Positions 10,900 to 24,000 of a stretch of DNA of 64,000 nucleotides are shown here, piece after piece. The notes beneath the pieces are model-generated. The model had not been told where the DNA came from, searched no databases, and saw only the letters and a program-made list of their open reading frames with translations. Within the stretch, counting starts at the first letter, position 1, and each line of letters starts with the position of its first letter. A program made the translations under genes and the position numbers. Source of the stretch: Tubulanus polymorphus (Eukaryota > Nemertea > Palaeonemertea > Tubulaniformes > Tubulanidae); assembly GCF_964204645.1 (NCBI RefSeq), contig NC_134035.1, forward strand, positions 12,257,951 through 12,321,950, read 5' to 3'.

Positions 10900-13730
10900 C
10901 GGAATAAACAAATTTTCATCATTAATAAAATCACTTTAGGGATCATCAATAAAATACATTAATGTTCAGGTGTTTTTAATCATGATAGAATACTGTTAGG
11001 TTATTTTATTGTTTTATGAACTGAGGGTAAATCTGTCATTGATAGAATTACTCTCAGGTCATCAGTAAAATACATTAATTATAAAGTTAGTCGGATTATC
11101 AGTGAAATATATTTATAGTAAAATTAATCAGTTTTAATTATGATAGAATACTGTTAGGTTATTTTTATGGTTTTATGAACTGAGGGTAATTTTGTCATTG
11201 ATAGAATTACTTTCAGGTCATCAGTAAAATACATTAATTATAAAGTTAGTCGGAATATCAATAAAATATATTTATGGTAAAATTGATCAGTTTTAATTAT
11301 GATAGAATACTGTTAGGTTATTTAATTGTTTTATGAACTGAGGGTAAATCTGTCATTGATAGAATTATTCTCAGGTCATCAGTAAAATACATTAATTATA
11401 AAGTTAGTCGGATTATCAGTGAAATATATTTATGGTAAAATTAATCAGTTTTAATTATGATAGAATACTGTTAGGTTATTTTATTGTTTTATGAACTAAG
11501 GGTAAATCTGTCATTGATAGAATTATTCTCAGGTCATCAGTAAAATACATTAATTATAAAGTTAGTCGGATTATCAGTAAAATATATTTATAGTAAAATT
11601 AATCAGTTTTAATTATGATAGAATACTGTTAGGTTATTTAATTGTTTTATGAACTGAGGGTAAATCTGTCATTGATAGAATTATTCTCAGGTCATCAGTA
11701 AAATACATTAATTATAAAGTTAGTCGGATTATCAGTAAAATATATTTATAGTAAAATTAATCAGTTTTAATTATGATAGAATACTTTTAGGTTATTTTTA
11801 TTGTTTTATGAACTGAGGGTAAATCTGTCATTGATAGAATTATTCTCAGGTCATCAGTAAAATACATTAATTATAAAGTTAGTCGGATTATCAGTAAAAT
11901 ATATTTATAGTAAAATTAATCAGTTTTATTCATGATAGAATACTGTTAGGTTATTTAATTGTTTTATGAACTGAGGGTAAATTTGTCACTGATAGAATTA
12001 TTCTCAGGTCATCAGTAAAATACATTAATTATAAAGTTAGTCGGATTATCAGTAAAATATATTTATGGTAAAATTAATCAGTTTTAATTATGATAGAATA
12101 CTGTTAGGTTATTTTATTGTTTTATGAACTAAGGGTAAATCTGTCATTGATAGAATTATTCTCAGGTCATCAGTAAAATACATTAATTATAAAGTTAGTC
12201 GGATTATCAGTAAAATATATTTATGGTAAAATTGATCAGTTTTAATTATGATAGAATACTGTTAGGTTATTTAATTGTTTTATGAACTGAGGGTAAATCT
12301 GTCATTGATAGAATTATTCTCAGGTCATCAGTAAAATACATTAATTATAAAGTTAGTCGGATTATCAGTAAAATATATTTATAGTAAAATTAATCAGTTT
12401 TAATTATGATAGAATACTGTTAGGTTATTTTTCTTGTTTTATGAACTGAGGGTAAATCTCTCATTGATAGAATTATTCTCAGGTCATCAGTAAAATATAT
12501 TAATTATAAAGTTAGTCAGATTATGAGTAAAATATATTTATAGTAAAATTAATCAGTTTTAATTATGATAGAATACTTTTAGGTTATTTTTATTGTTTTA
12601 TGAACTGAGGGTAAATCTGTCATTGATAGAATTATTCTCAGGTCATCAGTAAAATACATTAATTATAAAGTTAGTCGGATTATCAGTAAAATATATTTAT
12701 AGTAAAATTGATCAGTTTTAATTATGATAGAATACTGTTAGGTTATTTTATTGTTTTATGAACTAAGGGTAAATCTGTCATTGATAGAATTATTCTCAGG
12801 TCATCAGTAAAATACATTAATTATAAAGTTAGTCGGATTATCAGTAAAATATATTTATAGTAAAATTAATCAGTTTTAATTATGATAGAATACTGTTAGG
12901 TTATTTTATTGTTTTATGAACTAAGGGTAAATCTGTCATTGATAGAATTATTCTCAGGTCATCAGTAAAATACATTAATTATAAAGTTAGTCGGATTATC
13001 AGTAAAATATATTTATAGTAAAATTAATCAGTTTTAATTATGATAGAATACTGTTAGGTTATTTTATTGTTTTATGAACTAAGGGTAAATCTGTCATTGA
13101 TAGAATTATTCTCAGGTCATCAGTAAAATACATTAATTATAAAGTTAGTCGGATTATCAGTAAAATATATTTATAGTAAAATTAATCAGTTTTAATTATG
13201 ATAGAATACTGTTAGGTTATTTAATTGTTTTATGAACTGAGGGTAAATCTGTCATTGATAGAATTATTCTCAGGTCATCAGTAAAATAAATTAATTATAA
13301 AGTTAGTCGGATTATCAGTAAAATATATTTATAGTAAAATTGATCAGTTTTAATTATGATAGAATACTGTTAGGTTATTTTTTTTGTTTTATGAACTGAG
13401 GGTAAATCTCTCATTGATAGAATTATTCTCAGGTCATCAGTAAAATACATTAATTATAAAGTTAGTCGGATTATCAGTAAAATATATTTATAGTAAAATT
13501 GATCAGTTTTAATTATGATAGAATACTGTTAGGTTATTTTTTTTGTTTTATGAACTGAGGGTAAATCTATCATTGATAGAATTACTCTCAGGTCATCAGT
13601 AATATACATTAATTATAAAGTTAGTCGGATTATCAGTAAAATATATTTATAGTAAAATTGATCAGTTTTAATTATGATAGAATACTGTTAGGTTATTTTT
13701 ATTGTTTTATGAACTGAGGGTAAATCTGTC
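10900..13730. repeat. 158-bp AT-rich satellite array
   Basis: The landmark GATAGAATACTGTTAGGTTA recurs at 10984, 11142, 11301, 11459, 11617, 11775, 11934 and on to 13676, giving 17 periods averaging about 158.4 bp. Copies are highly similar, with variation mainly in the T-run after GGTTATTT and in ATTGATCAG/ATTAATCAG. Each unit contains internally similar thirds (GATAGAAT twice; ATCAGTAAAATA twice), so the unit may derive from an ancestral repeat of about 53 bp. Confidence 0.95.
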
Positions 13731-13734
13731 TTTG

Positions 13735-15250
13735 TATGAAATTGTTTATATTGGTACTCGTTCCTTGATTGTGGTGAGTTTAACGGTCATTGGTTTCTGT
13801 ATATGTTCACCTGGCGTATTGTCAGATTGTCAAGCATTTCGACCAGAGGACATGGCATCCCTGGACCACTACTGTCACCACTTTTAAGGTTCTCAAACAC
13901 ATTTCATATAAACAGCTATATTTATTGAATGAAACTATTTCTAACCTTATTTCAGTTTCATATTTCCCCCATAATCTATCATGTTTCACTTATTTCTTTT
14001 TAGTCTTTAGTCGCACAATGTATTGTCATGGCTGTGGCCTGTCCACCTGTCCACGTTAATAGCGACACTTAAGATGGCTAACTGGCAGCCAGATTTGATT
14101 GTTAAAACTATTATTTTAATTAATTATTATTCAGTCTAGTACTCAAAATTATTATTACCATAGAAAAGATGTAGGGTGCTAAGCGAAGCATTAGTTACAT
14201 GCATGCTCAAGAAGGCTGACTGGCAGCCATATTTAATTTTTTCACAACTATTTAGGGGTTTAGTTTGAATAAGTTAGGGCTAGAGTGCTATGGTAATGAT
14301 TGATATTCATTTTGAAAATGAAGTCTGAATCAAGATGGCTGACTGGCAGCCATGTTTACACATACTGTTAACTAATCATTTTCAAGGAAAAGGTCTAAGG
14401 TCTAAGAGTGGTTGAAATCACACTAAACTAAACTACCTGTGGCCATATTGGTTGCAAAGCTAACTGGTGACCATATCAGATTTCATTAATATGTTTTCAT
14501 TATGAAGATGGTTGACTGGTGGCTGAATTGGATTTATCTTCTTTTCATTTTCACAATCAAGACGGCTGACTGGTAGCCGTATTGAATTTCAGTAATCTCC
14601 TGTGTCTCATATGCACTTGTTTTCTGCATGCAATTTTTTTCTATCGCCTTTCTCTACTACCTGCAGCTTTCTCATTCAATAAATATCAATGTATATCAAC
14701 ATCATTGGGAGTGCACCTGGCCTTATATACCGCGCGGTAAATACCACTCTTTCTGTGATTGTGTAGTACCAGTAATTGATGATCATCGAGTGAGTGATTG
14801 GCCTGGCCCAGTTATTCTAAAATCACTGGGGCTTTAATTATTATAGGTAAATAATGATGAAAACTAGAAATTTAGATATTTCATCAAATTGATCGACGCA
14901 TCAATCGATCTATCTGTACTAACACTTATTGTAAATTTGTAAAAAGTTGTTGGTTTTTATTTGTATATTTGATATTTTTTAAATATTTTTTTCTTGATTT
15001 TAATTTCTACTTGTAAATATACTTTTTATGTATGTATTAAACTTGGAAACTTGGATTTTGAATATTATCTTAAAACCTTGTAATTTTCTTAACAACACAA
15101 TATCTAAACATCAATTCAAGCTATTTTAGCCCAGATTTAGGCCACATTTTCATAAAATAAAATTGCTTTATTTGATATAATCACAAGAAGAATTCGTTCA
15201 ATCTTGGCTTTATACTTTTACCAGTGCTTTTAAAGTTGTCCTGAGGTACG
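13735..15250. other. Inter-array stretch with dispersed AAGATGGCTGACTGGCAGCC copies
   Basis: No supported gene is seen. At 14070-14580 the 20-bp word AAGATGGCTGACTGGCAGCC or close variants (AAGACGGCTGACTGGTAGCC, AAGATGGTTGACTGGTGGC) occurs about six times at irregular spacing of 80-150 bp. An ATTAAA occurs near 15,035 but no transcript can be defined. Confidence 0.45.
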
Positions 15251-15257
15251 ACGTTAA

Positions 15258-15261
15258 ACTG

Positions 15262-15309
<48 letters not shown>

Positions 15310-15905
15310 CCTCTCTCTCTCTCTCTCTCCCTCTCCCTCTCCCTCTCCCTCTCCCTCTCCCTCTCCCTCTCCCTCTCCCTCTCCCTCTCCCTCTCCCTCT
15401 CCCTCTCCCTCTCCCTCTCCCTCTCCCTCTCCCTCTCCCTCTCCCTCTCCCTCTCCCTCTCCCTCTCCCTCTCCCTCTCCCTCTCCCTCTCCCTCTCCCT
15501 CTCCCTCTCCTCTCCCTCTCCCTCTCCCTCTCCCTCTCCCTCTCCCTCTCCCTCTCCCTCTCCCTCTCCCTCTCCCTCTCCCTCTCCCTCTCCCTCTCCC
15601 TCTCCCTTCCCCTTCCCCTTCACCTTCACCTTCACCTTCACCTTCACCTTCACCTTCCCCTTCACCTTCCCCTTCCCATCCCCCTCCATCCCTCTTTCCT
15701 CTCTCCCCTCTCCTCTCTTTCCTCCCTCTCTCCTCTCCTCTCTTTTCTCTCCTCTCTCTCCTCTCTCTTTTCTCTCTCTCTCCTCTCCTCTCTTTCCTCT
15801 CCCTCTCCTCTCTCTCTCTCCTCTCTTTCCTCTCTTTCCTCTCCCTCTCCTCTCTCTCCTCTCTCTCTTTCCTCTCTTTCCTCTCTCTCCTTTCTCTCTT
15901 CACTT
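15258..15905. repeat. Compound CT / CTCCCT / CTTCAC microsatellite
   Basis: A pure pyrimidine-strand tract: (CT)n from 15260, (CTCCCT)n for about 270 bp, (CTTCAC)n at 15617-15665, then mixed CTCTCTTTCCTC repeats to about 15,900. Such mirror-repeat tracts can form triplex (H-DNA) structures. The long Glu/Arg-, Glu/Gly- or Arg/Gly-only open frames here are repeat artefacts. Confidence 0.97.
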
Positions 15906-15929
15906 TTCCCTCGCCGATTCGCGGTTTGG

Positions 15930-15931
<2 letters not shown>

Positions 15932-15965
<34 letters not shown>

Positions 15966-15966
15966 A
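15932..15966. repeat. (GAT)n microsatellite
   Basis: About ten tandem GAT triplets at the end of the pyrimidine tract region. Confidence 0.9.
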
Positions 15967-16084
15967 ATACAGAATTTATACTGAACAGCAGTTAAGAAAA
16001 TTTCCATTCGACACTGTATAAGATACCTCTAGTGGATTTGTCTTAAGAGACATCGATAAGAATACTGCTTCCCTTGGGCAACTA

Positions 16085-17465
16085 TCAAAATGTTTAAGTC
16101 TGAGAGTCTTTCTTATAGGATAGGTCTAAGTGTAAGACCTCTAAGACTGCTGAAGGATTGGTACAAATCTAAGACTGCATATGGGATAGGTCTAGTGTAA
16201 GTCTGCTTATAGGATAGGTCTAGTGTAAGAGTGCTTGTAGGATAGGTCTAAGTGTAAGTCTTCTAAGACTGCTTATGGGATAGGTCTAGTGTAAGACTTC
16301 TAAGACTGTTTGCGGGATAGGTCTGAGTGTAAGACTTCTGAGACTGCTTACGGGATAGGTCTAAGTGTAAGACTTCTAAGACTGCTTGTAGGATAGGTCT
16401 AAGTGTAAGACTTCTAAGACTGCTTGTGGGATAGGTCTAAGTGTAAGACTTCTAAGACTGCTTACGGGATAGGTCTAAGTGTAAGACTTCTAAGACTGCT
16501 TATGGGATAGGTCTGAGTGTAAGACTTCTAAGACTGCTTGTGGGATAGGTCTAAGTGTAAGACTTCTAAGACTGCTTATGGGATAGGTCTAAGTGTTAGA
16601 CTTCTAAGACTGCTTGTAGGATAGGTCTAAGTGTAAGACTTCTAAGACTGCTTACGGGATAGGTCTAAGTGTAAGACTTCTAAGACTGCTTATGGGATAG
16701 GTCTTAGTGTAAGACTTCTAAGACTGCTTGTAGGATAGGTCTAAGTGTAAGACTTCTAAGACTGCTTATGGGATAGGTCTAAGTGTAAGACTTCTAAGAC
16801 TGCTTGTAGGATAGGTCTAAGTGTAAGACTTCTAAGACTGCTTACGGGATAGGTCTAAGTGTAAGACTTCTAAGACTGCTTGTGGGATAGGTCTAAGTGT
16901 AAGACTTCTAAGGCTGCTTGTAGGATAGGTCTAAGTGTAAGACTTCTAAGACTGCTTACCGGATAGGTCTAAGTGTGAGACTTCTAAGACTGCTTGTAGG
17001 ATAGGTCTAAGTGTAAGACTTCTAAGACTGCTTACATGATAGGTCTAAGTGTAAGACTTCTAAGACTGCTTGTGGGATAGGTCTAAATGTAAGACTTCTA
17101 AGACTGCTTGTAGGATAGGTCTCAGTGTAAGACTTCTAAGACTGCTTGTAGGATAGGTCTAAGTGTGAGACTACTAAGACTGCTTGTAGGATAGGTCTAA
17201 GTGTAAGACTTTTAAGGCTGCTTGTAGGATAGGTCTAAGTGTAAGACTTTTAAGGCTGCTTGTAGGATAGGTCTAAGTGTAAGACTTCTAAGACTGCTTG
17301 TAGGATAGGTCTTAGTGTAAGACTTCTAAGACTGCTTATAAGACTACTTATAGGATAGGTGCAAATCTTGGGACTTCGTATGGCATAGGTCTAAGTGTAA
17401 GAGTGCTTATAGGATAGGTACAAATCTAAGACTGCTTATGGGATAGGTCTAAGTCTAAGACTTCT
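16085..17465. repeat. 38-bp minisatellite array
   Basis: About 34 copies of a 38-bp unit, GGATAGGTCTAAGTGTAAGA plus CTTCTAAGACTGCTTGTA. Copies alternate mainly at TGTAGG, TACGGG and TATGGG. The edges (before 16,260 and after 17,330) hold shortened units. Confidence 0.95.
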
Positions 17466-17479
17466 AAGACATAGTGTTG

Positions 17480-18200
17480 TAATACATGGTGTTGTGTGCT
17501 ATGTAGATTGCTATTAAGTTCAGCTATCTTGAAACATTGATATGTATACTGAAACATTGATACGTTGGTGATTTGACTGCTTGTCCTACCTCCCCTTCCT
17601 AGGGGGATGTCAGTTTTCAATAACTATGATACTGGCTTGTTGATGTGACCTTCTTCACTCTTTGATGTTCAAAATACGTATAAAATAATGATAGATATAG
17701 AATTATGATAAGTATAGGATAATAATAAGTTAAATAATAATACGCATGAAATGATAATAAGGTATAGAATAATAATAAGCATAGTAAAATAATTATAATA
17801 TGTTTCTCCTTCTTGATTATTGCTGTATGGTAGTTGCATCTACATCAAATTCACTGAATGATGCTGATAGCTGCTGTGCAGTTCAGCCATCTTGAAACAT
17901 TGATACATGTACTGAAACATTGATACATGTACTGGTACTGAAATATTGATACATGTACCGGTACTGAAATATTGATACATGTACTGAAACATTGATACAT
18001 GTACTGAAATATTGATACATGTACTGAAACATTGATCCACATACTGATTTGGTGGTACGTTCTACCTCCTCTCCTCTGCTTTTAGGCGTAATATGAAAAA
18101 TGTCAGTCAACTATGATACTGGCTAGTTGATGTTACCTTCTTCACACTTTTGATACATATATTAAATGAATAACAGGTATGAAATAATAAGGTATACATA
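17480..18200. repeat. Diverged direct duplication with internal 20-bp repeats
   Basis: The segment 17500-17700 (TCTTGAAACATTGATA ... TATGATACTGGCTTGTTGATG ... TTCTTCAC) is repeated in diverged form at 17870-18160. In the second copy a 20-bp unit (ATGTACTGAAACATTGATAC) is expanded about seven times (17894-18036). Very AT-rich ATAATAATAAG sequence follows each copy. Confidence 0.75.
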
Positions 18201-18290
18201 AAAGAATTATGAATTTTCTCCTCCTCCACCTCATGTAGGGATAATGTAGAGTTTTGGGTTCTCCTATCTACTCGTTCTTAAAATTTCAAG

Positions 18291-19205
18291 TAAAACAGAC
18301 TCAAAACACTGATTGCTACATCTTTAAATACGACTGGTTCCTACGGCATATGAATTTCCAATTCGCATTATCATTGATGTTAATTGTTAGTGACTCAAAA
18401 CACTGATTGCTGCCTTTTCCAAATACTGTTGATTGCTGCTGTAATGAATTTCCAATTCGCTTTATCATTGATGTTAATTGTCAGTGACTCAAAACACTGA
18501 TTGCTGCCTTTTCCAAATACTGTTGATTGCTGATGTAATGAATTTCCAATTCGCATTATCACTGATGTTAATTGTCAGTGACTCAAAACACTGATTGCTG
18601 CCTTTTCCAAATACTGTTGATTGCTGCTGTAATGAATTTCCAATTCGCTTTATCATTGACGTTAATTGTCAGTGACTCAAAACACTGATTGCTGCCTTTT
18701 CCAAATACTGTTGATTGCTGATGTAATGAATTTCCAATTCGCTTTATCATTGATGTTAATTGTCAGTGACTCAAAACACTGATTGCTGCCTTTTCCAAAT
18801 ACTGTTGATTGCTGCTGTAATGAATTTCCAATTCGCTTTATCATTGATGTTAATTGTCAGTGACTCAAAACACTGATTGCTGCCTTTTCCAAATACTGTT
18901 GATTGCTGCTGTAATGAATTTCCAATTCGCATTATCATTGACGTTAATTGTCAGTGACTCAAAACACTGATTGCTGCCTTTTCCAAATACTGTTGATTGC
19001 TGCTGTAATGAATTTCCAATTCGCTTTATCATTGACGTCAATTGTCTGTGACTCAAAACACTGATTGCTGCCTTTTCCAAATACTGTTGATTACTGCTGT
19101 AATGAATTTCCAATTCGCTTTATCATTGACGTCAATTGTCTGTGACTCAAAACACTGATTGCTGCCTTTTCCAAATACTGTTGATTGCTGCTGTAATGAA
19201 TTTCT
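18291..19205. repeat. 94-bp satellite array
   Basis: The landmark TGACTCAAAACACTGATTGC recurs every 94 bp (for example 18391 and 18485), giving about nine to ten copies. The first is diverged. The final copy passes directly into the 138-bp family, and a core of about 55 bp is recognisably shared between the two units. Confidence 0.95.
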
Positions 19206-22200
19206 TCAACTGTCATGTAGAAACATGACAAACAAACTGAATTGTCAGTGCGTTACAACACTGATGACCTCCTTGAATACTGCTGCTTGCTGCTGGGTGT
19301 TAATTGATACGCTCTGTTTTGGGGTGATATCTAAAATATATATAAAAATTATTACATTAAACATTATAACAACATGAATCATCCTCCTTAAATAATGCTG
19401 CTTGCTGCTGGCTCTGTTTTGGGGTGATATTGAATTCAGGAGTCTCCTCCTTCCTTCTTCGACTGTCATGTAGAAACGTGACAAACAAACTGAATTGTCA
19501 GTGTGTTACATCACTGATGACCTCCTTTAATACTGCTGCTTGCTGCTGGGTGCTTTATGTCACTGATGACCTCCTTGAATACTGCTGTTTTCTGGTGGTG
19601 TTAATTGATACACTCTGTTTTGGGGTGATATTTAAAATATATATAAAAATTATTACATTAAACATTATAACAATATGAATCATCCTCCTTAAATACTGCT
19701 GCTTGCTGCTGGCTCGGTTTTGGGGTGATATTGAGTTCAGGAGTCTCCTCCTTCCTTCTTCGACTGTCATGTAGAAACGTGACAAACAAACTGAATTGTC
19801 AGTGTGTTACATCACTGATGACCTCCTTTAATACTGCTGCTTGCTGCTGGGTGTTAATTAATACACTCTGTTTTGGGATGAGTCTCCTCCTTCCTTCTTC
19901 AACTGTCATGTAGAAACGTGACAAACAAACTGAATTGTCAGTGCTTTATGTCACTGATGACCTCCTTGAATACTGCTGTTTTCTGGTGGTGTTAATTGAT
20001 ACACTCTGTTTTGGGGTGATATTTAAAATATATATAAAAATTATTACATTATACATTATAACAACATGAATCATCCTCCTTAAATACTGCTGCTTGCTGC
20101 TGGCTCTGTTTTGGGGTGATAGTGAGTTCAGGAGTCTCCTCCTTCCTGCTTCAACTGTCATGTAGAAACGTGACAAACAAACTGAATTGTCAATGTGTTA
20201 CATCACTGATGACCTCCTTTAATACTGCTGCTTGCTGCTGGGTGTTAATTGATACACTCTGTTTTAGGGTGATATTGAGTTCAGGAGTCTCCTCCTTCCT
20301 TCTTCAACTGTCATGTAGAAACGTGACAAACAAACTGAATTGTCAGTGCTTTATGTCACTGATGACCTCCTTGAATACTGCTGTTTTCTGGTGGTGTTAA
20401 TTGATACACTCTGTTTTGGGGTGATATTTAAAATATATATAAAAATTATTACATTATACATTATAACAACATGAATCATCCTCCTTAAATACTGCTGCTT
20501 GCTGCTGGCTCTGTTTTGGGGTGATAGTGAGTTCAGGAGTCTCCTCCTTCCTGCTTCAACTGTCATGTAGAAACGTGACAAACAAACTGAATTGTCAATG
20601 TGTTACATCACTGATGACCTCCTTTAATACTGCTGCTTGCTGCTGGGTGTTAATTGATACACTCTGTTTTAGGGTGATATTGAGTTCAGGAGTCTCCTCC
20701 TTCCTTCTTCAACTGTCATGTAGAAACATGACAAACAAACTGAATTGTCAGTGCGTTACATCACTGATGGGCTCCTTTAATACAGCTGCTTGCTGCTGGC
20801 TTGGTTTTGGGGTTATATTGAGATCAGGAGTCTCCTCCTTCCTGCTTCAACTGTCATGTAGAAACGTGACAAACAAGCTGAATTGTCAGTGTGTTACATC
20901 ACTGATGACCTCCTTTAATACTGCTGTTTTCTGGTGGTGTTAATTGATACACTCTGTTTTGGGGTGATATTTAAAATATATATAAAAATTATTACATTAA
21001 ACATTATAACAATATGAATCATCCTCCTTAAATACTGCTGCTTGCTGCTGGCTCGGTTTTGGGGTGATATTGAGTTCAGGAGTCTCCTCCTTCCTTCTCC
21101 GACTGTCATGTAGAAACGTGACAAACAAACTGAATTGTCAGTGTGTTACATCACTGATGACCTCCTTGAATACTGCTGTTTTCTGGTGGTGTTAATTGAT
21201 ACACTCTGTTTTGGGGTGATATTTAAAATATATATAAAAATTATTACATTAAACATTATAACAATATGAATCATCCTCCTTAAATACTGCTGCTTGCTGC
21301 TGGCTCGGTTTTGGGGTGATATTGAGTTCAGGAGTCTCCTCCTTCCTTCTTCGACTGTCATGTAGAAACGTGACAAACAAACTGAATTGTCAGTGTGTTA
21401 CATCACTGATGACCTCCTTGAATACTGCTGTTTTCTGGTGGTGTTAATTGATACACTCTGTTTTGGGGTGATATTTAAAATATATATAAAAATTATTACA
21501 TTAAACATTATAACATCATGAATCACCCTCCTTAAATGCTGCTGCTTGCTGCTGGCTCTGTTTTGGGGTTATATTGAGATCAGGAGTCTCCTCCTTCCTG
21601 CTTCAACTGTCATGTAGAAACGTGACAAACAAACTGAATTGTCAGTGTGTTACATCACTGATGACCTCCTTGAATACTGCTGCTTGCTGCTGGGTGTTAA
21701 TTAATACACTCTGTTTTAGGGTGATATTTAAAATATATATAAAAATTATTACATTAAACATTATAACAACATGAATCATCTTCCTTAAATACTGCTGCTT
21801 GCTGCTGGCTCTGTTTTGGGGTGATGGTGAGTTCAGGAGTCTCCTCCTTCCTGCTTCAACTGTCATGTAGAAACGTGACAAACAAACTGAATTGTCAGTG
21901 TGTTACAACACTGATGACCTCCTTTAATACTGCTGCTTGCTGCTGGCTCTGTTTTGGGGTGATATTGAGATCAGGAGTCTCCTTCCTGCTTCAACTGTCA
22001 TGTAGAAACGTGACAAGCAAACTGAATTGTCAGTGCGTTAAATCATTGATGACCTCCTTTAATACTGCTGCTTGCTGCTGGGTGTTAATTGATACGCTCT
22101 GTTTTGGGGTGATATCTAAAATACATATAAAAATTATTACATTAAACATTATAACAATATGAATCATCCTCCTTAAATACTGCTGCTTGCTGCTGGCTCG

Positions 22201-24000
22201 GTTTTGGGGTGATATTGAGTTCAGGAGTCTCCTCCTTCCTTCTTCGACTGTCATGTAGAAACGTGACAAACAAACTGAATTGTCAGTGTGTTACATCACT
22301 GATGACCTCCTTAAATACTGCTGTTTTCTGGTGGTGTTAATTGATACACTCTGTTTTGGGGTGATATTTAAAATATATATAAAAATTATTACATTATACA
22401 TTATAACAACATGAATCATCCTCCTTAAATACTGCTGCTTGCTGCTGGCTCTGTTTTGGGGTGATATTGAGTTCAGGAGTCTCCTCCTTCCTTCTTCGAC
22501 TGTCATGTAGAAACATGACAAACGAACTGAATTGTCAGTGTGTTACATCACTGATGACCTCCTTGAATACTGCTGCTTGCTGCTGGGTGTTAATTAATAC
22601 ACTCTGTTTTAGGGTGATATTTAAAATATATATAAAAATTATTACATTAAACATTATAACAACATGAATCATCTTCCTTAAATACTGCTGCTTGCTGCTG
22701 GCTCTGTTTTGGGGTGATGGTGAGTTCAGGAGTCTCCTCCTTCCTGCTTCAACTGTCATGTAGAAACGTGACAAATAAACTGAATTGTCAATGTGTTACA
22801 TCACTGATGACCTCCTTTAATACTGCTGCTTGCTGCTGGCTTGGTTTTGGGGTTATATTGAGATCAGGAGTCTCCTCCTTCCTGCTTCAACTGTCATGTA
22901 GAAACGTGACAAACAAACTGAATTGTCAGTGTGTTACATCACTGATGACCTCCTTTAATACTGCTGCTTGCTGCTGGCTTGGTTTTGGGGTTATATTGAG
23001 ATCAGGAGTCTCCTCCTTCCTGCTTCAACTGTCATGTAGAAACGTGACAGGCAAACTGAATTGTCAGTGTGTTACATCACTGATGACCTCCTTTAATACT
23101 GCTGCTTGCTGCTGGCTCTGTTTTGGGGTTATATTGAGATCAGGAGTCTCCTCCTTCCTGCTTCAACTGTCATGTAGAAACGTGACAAACAAAAACTGAA
23201 TTGTCAGTGTGTTACATCACTGATGACCTCCTTTAATACTGCTGCTTGCTGCTGGCTCTGTTTTGGGGTGATATTGAGATCAGGAGTCTTCTCCTTCCTG
23301 CTTCAACTGTCATGTAGAAACGTGACAAACAAACTGAATTGTCAGTGTGTTACAACACTGATGACCTCCTTTAATACTGCTGCTTGCTGCTGGCTCTGTT
23401 TTTGGGGTGATATTGAAATCAGGAGTCTCCTCCTTCCTTCTTCAACTGTCATGTAGAAACGTGACAAACAAACTGAATTGTCAGTGTGTTACATCACTGA
23501 TGACCTCCTTTAATACTGCTGCTTGCTGCTGGCTCTGTTTTGGGGTGATATTGAGATCAGGAGTCTTCTCCTTCCTGCTTCAACTGTCATGTAGAAACGT
23601 GACAAACAAACTGAATTGTCAGTGTGTTACAACACTGATGACCTCCTTTAATACTGCTGCTTGCTGCTGGCTCTGTTTTGGGGTGATATTGAGATCAGGA
23701 GTCTTCTCCTTCCTGCTTCAACTGTCATGTAGAAACGTGACAAACAAACTGAATTGTCAGTGCGTTACAACACTGATGACCTCCTTTAATACTGCTGCTT
23801 GCTGCTGGCTCTGTTTTTGGGGTGATATTGAAATCAGGAGTCTCCTCCTTCCTTCTTCAACTGTCATGTAGAAACGTGACAAACAAACTGAATTGTCAGT
23901 GTGTTACATCACTGATGGGCTCCTTTAATACAGCTGCTTGCTGATTGGTGTTAATTGATACACTCTGTTTTGGGGTGATATATTGATTTTTGGTGAGTTT
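19200..24000. repeat. 138-bp satellite with a longer AT-insert variant (block 1)
   Basis: The basic unit is 138 bp and contains GTCATGTAGAAACGTGAC, GAATTGTCAGTGTGTTACAT, CACTGATGACCTCC and CTGCTTGCTGCTGG. Pure 138-bp units dominate at 22,800-23,900. In 19,200-22,700 many units carry an extra AT-rich segment (TTTAAAATATATATAAAAAT ... CATTATAACAACATGAATCA), forming longer composite units repeated in higher-order fashion. The period is a multiple of 3, so open frames run through the array on both strands; none has gene-like support. Confidence 0.95.

Noticed and set aside
15181-15903. Long Glu/Arg- and Gly/Glu-repeat open frames on the - strand
   Set aside because: Translation of a pure CT/CTCCCT microsatellite; any frame is open.
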